A stretch of 6,971 nt of DNA. Origin: CBDCWA01 sp046048295. Its GTDB lineage: Bacteria; Pseudomonadota; Alphaproteobacteria; Rhizobiales; Hyphomicrobiaceae. The position numbers and the translations under genes were made by a program. A model generated the notes under the pieces. That model saw only the letters and a program-made list of their open reading frames with translations. It had not been told where the DNA came from and searched no databases. The stretch is from assembly GCA_046048295.1 (NCBI GenBank), contig JBJOGJ010000208.1:1-6971 (forward strand), read 5' to 3'. Below, one piece after another: positions 6,473 through 6,971 of this stretch (its first letter is position 1; each line of letters opens with the position of its first letter).

Positions 6473-6753
6473 GGTGTGAGTGTTTCTTGAGTTAGAGTAT
6501 AGCTGGCGAAGGGGTGGTAAATGCTCGAGTCATACTTCGGCGTGATGTCGGTTGCCTGCTGGATGAAGTCGACCTCGAGGCGCGTGTTCTCGGAGTTTTC
6601 GACAACATCGCCGTCCGTCTTCACGTAGACGGCATTGAATAGCTTACGCCACCACTCGTCCGGCAGGTGCTGCTCGAGATCCGCAACCGGACCGAGGCTG
6701 CGTTGCGGCGCGGGGCGCCGCGCCCGCTTCGTGCGGGCCTTCGTCGTCGTCAT
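6469..6753 (-). pseudogene. 5' remnant of a class I SAM-dependent methyltransferase gene, cut before the SAM-binding motif
   Basis: An open frame of 94 residues from ATG 6753. After a basic N-terminus, LGPVADLEQHLPDEWWRKLF (20-39) and VYVKTDGDVVENSENTRLEV (42-61) look like the conserved N-terminus of a methyltransferase family common in Rhizobiales. There the text continues through I-x-P-x-D-x-[VI]-L-D-L-CCGQGRH, the SAM-binding motif. Here similarity fades after ITPKYDSSI (about residue 78, near 6515) and is replaced by an unrelated tail YHPFASYTLTQETLTP and stop. With no SAM site it cannot be a working methyltransferase. The stop overlaps the SET start as ATGA, so the remnant may still be translated and serve as a leader that couples translation into the cassette. 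Family recognition is from memory of the motif, not a search. Confidence 0.6.
6496..6501 (-). promoter_or_regulatory. Possible -10 element ahead of the SET gene
   Basis: TATACT on the minus strand (five of six to TATAAT) lies about 24 bases before ATG 6472, within the tail of the methyltransferase remnant and just inside the AT-richer zone. No good -35 hexamer is found 16-18 bases upstream, so this is only a weak hint that the cassette has its own promoter instead of using that of the disrupted gene. Confidence 0.2.
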
Positions 6754-6971
6754 ATTCTGACAGTCTGCTCCACAAACATCCCAAACGGATGCCTTGAGGG
6801 AGGTCGAGCATGCGTGGAAAATGGGCGGCTTGCCGCCGGAACCGACCGCGCGTGTAGAGACCCTCTTGGCCTCATCTCTCCACCTCGTCGCCGGTGTGCC
6901 ATGCGCTCGTTGGAGAGTTTCGCAAAGCAGATGGTGCGCCAGCGAAGGCGTTCAAGAGACGAAGATTCCAT
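6754..6971. other. Upstream region of the methyltransferase remnant; possible divergent gene start at 6901
   Basis: GC-rich chromosomal DNA with no recognised gene. On the plus strand ATG 6901 opens a frame to the right edge (MRSLESFAKQMVRQRRRSRD), which could be the start of a divergent gene, but no good ribosome site precedes it. On the minus strand a frame from 6971 to 6750 has arginine-rich, low-information content and poor codon bias after its first third; I regard it as chance even though its stop overlaps the remnant start. GGCGGC-TT-GCCGCC at 6824-6837 is a perfect but tight-loop palindrome. Confidence 0.3.

Larger units (their letters stand above)
4735..6515 (-). other. Putative horizontally acquired SET-TIR-GNAT cassette
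   Basis: Between these approximate borders base composition is clearly lower in G+C: a hand count of the 60 bases from 5881 gives 22 G+C, against 45 in the 60 bases from 1081. Three genes on one strand are packed with 4-base and 1-base overlaps. The right border falls inside a methyltransferase gene and the left border abuts a coding-like remnant. I found no integrase, transposase, tRNA or convincing direct repeat at the borders, so the insertion mechanism is not visible and the borders are uncertain by tens of bases. Confidence 0.6.

Noticed and set aside
4735..6515. Direct repeats, integrase or tRNA attachment site at the cassette borders
   Set aside because: I compared both borders by eye and found no convincing repeat, recombinase gene or tRNA end.
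6824..6837. Palindrome GGCGGC-TT-GCCGCC as a terminator
   Set aside because: Two-base loop, no T-run on either strand, and GC-rich surroundings make short palindromes common.
6750..6971. Minus-strand open frame of 73 residues whose stop overlaps the methyltransferase-remnant start
   Set aside because: Arginine-rich sequence with no recognisable motif, poor codon bias after the first third, and its start falls at the window edge; the ATGA overlap is likely chance.

Overview
The window looks like part of a high-GC alphaproteobacterial genome, most likely of the Bradyrhizobium/Rhodopseudomonas/Afipia kind. The clues are GC-rich third codon positions at both ends, a Bug-type solute receptor beside amidohydrolase and GMC oxidoreductase genes, a DUF2076 protein, and the N-terminus of a class I methyltransferase of a type I associate with that group. 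The taxonomic call is inference.

Positions 1-3341 (minus strand) hold a compact catabolic operon. In transcription order it encodes a TctC/Bug periplasmic substrate-binding protein, an amidohydrolase-2 metal-dependent hydrolase, and a GMC-family FAD oxidoreductase that runs off the left edge. The last two overlap by 14 bases. Together they suggest capture of an unidentified organic acid followed by hydrolysis or decarboxylation and alcohol oxidation. After a 314-base divergent intergenic region, 3656-4393 (plus strand) encodes a DUF2076 protein ending in an almost purely Asp/Glu tail.

Positions 4394-4731 carry no intact gene, only coding-like remnants on the minus strand. From about 4735 to 6515 the sequence becomes clearly AT-richer and carries a tightly packed minus-strand cassette: a small SET-domain protein, then a TIR-domain protein with an unrecognised Gly/Trp-rich C-terminal half, then a GNAT acetyltransferase. 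SET-TIR overlap as ATGA and TIR-GNAT as TGATG. The cassette sits directly behind the first ~75 codons of a methyltransferase that has lost its SAM-binding core, and the stop of that remnant also overlaps the SET start as ATGA. This reads as a horizontally acquired module inserted into a methyltransferase gene.

The SET-TIR-GNAT cassette is the most interesting part of the window. The TIR domain keeps the Glu that aligns with the catalytic Glu of SARM1-type NADases, and it is translationally coupled to two enzymes able to modify protein side chains. A defence or toxin-like NAD+-consuming system regulated by lysine methylation or acetylation is a reasonable hypothesis, but nothing in the sequence proves it. 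The last ~218 bases (6754-6971) hold the upstream region of the broken methyltransferase and possibly the start of a divergent gene.
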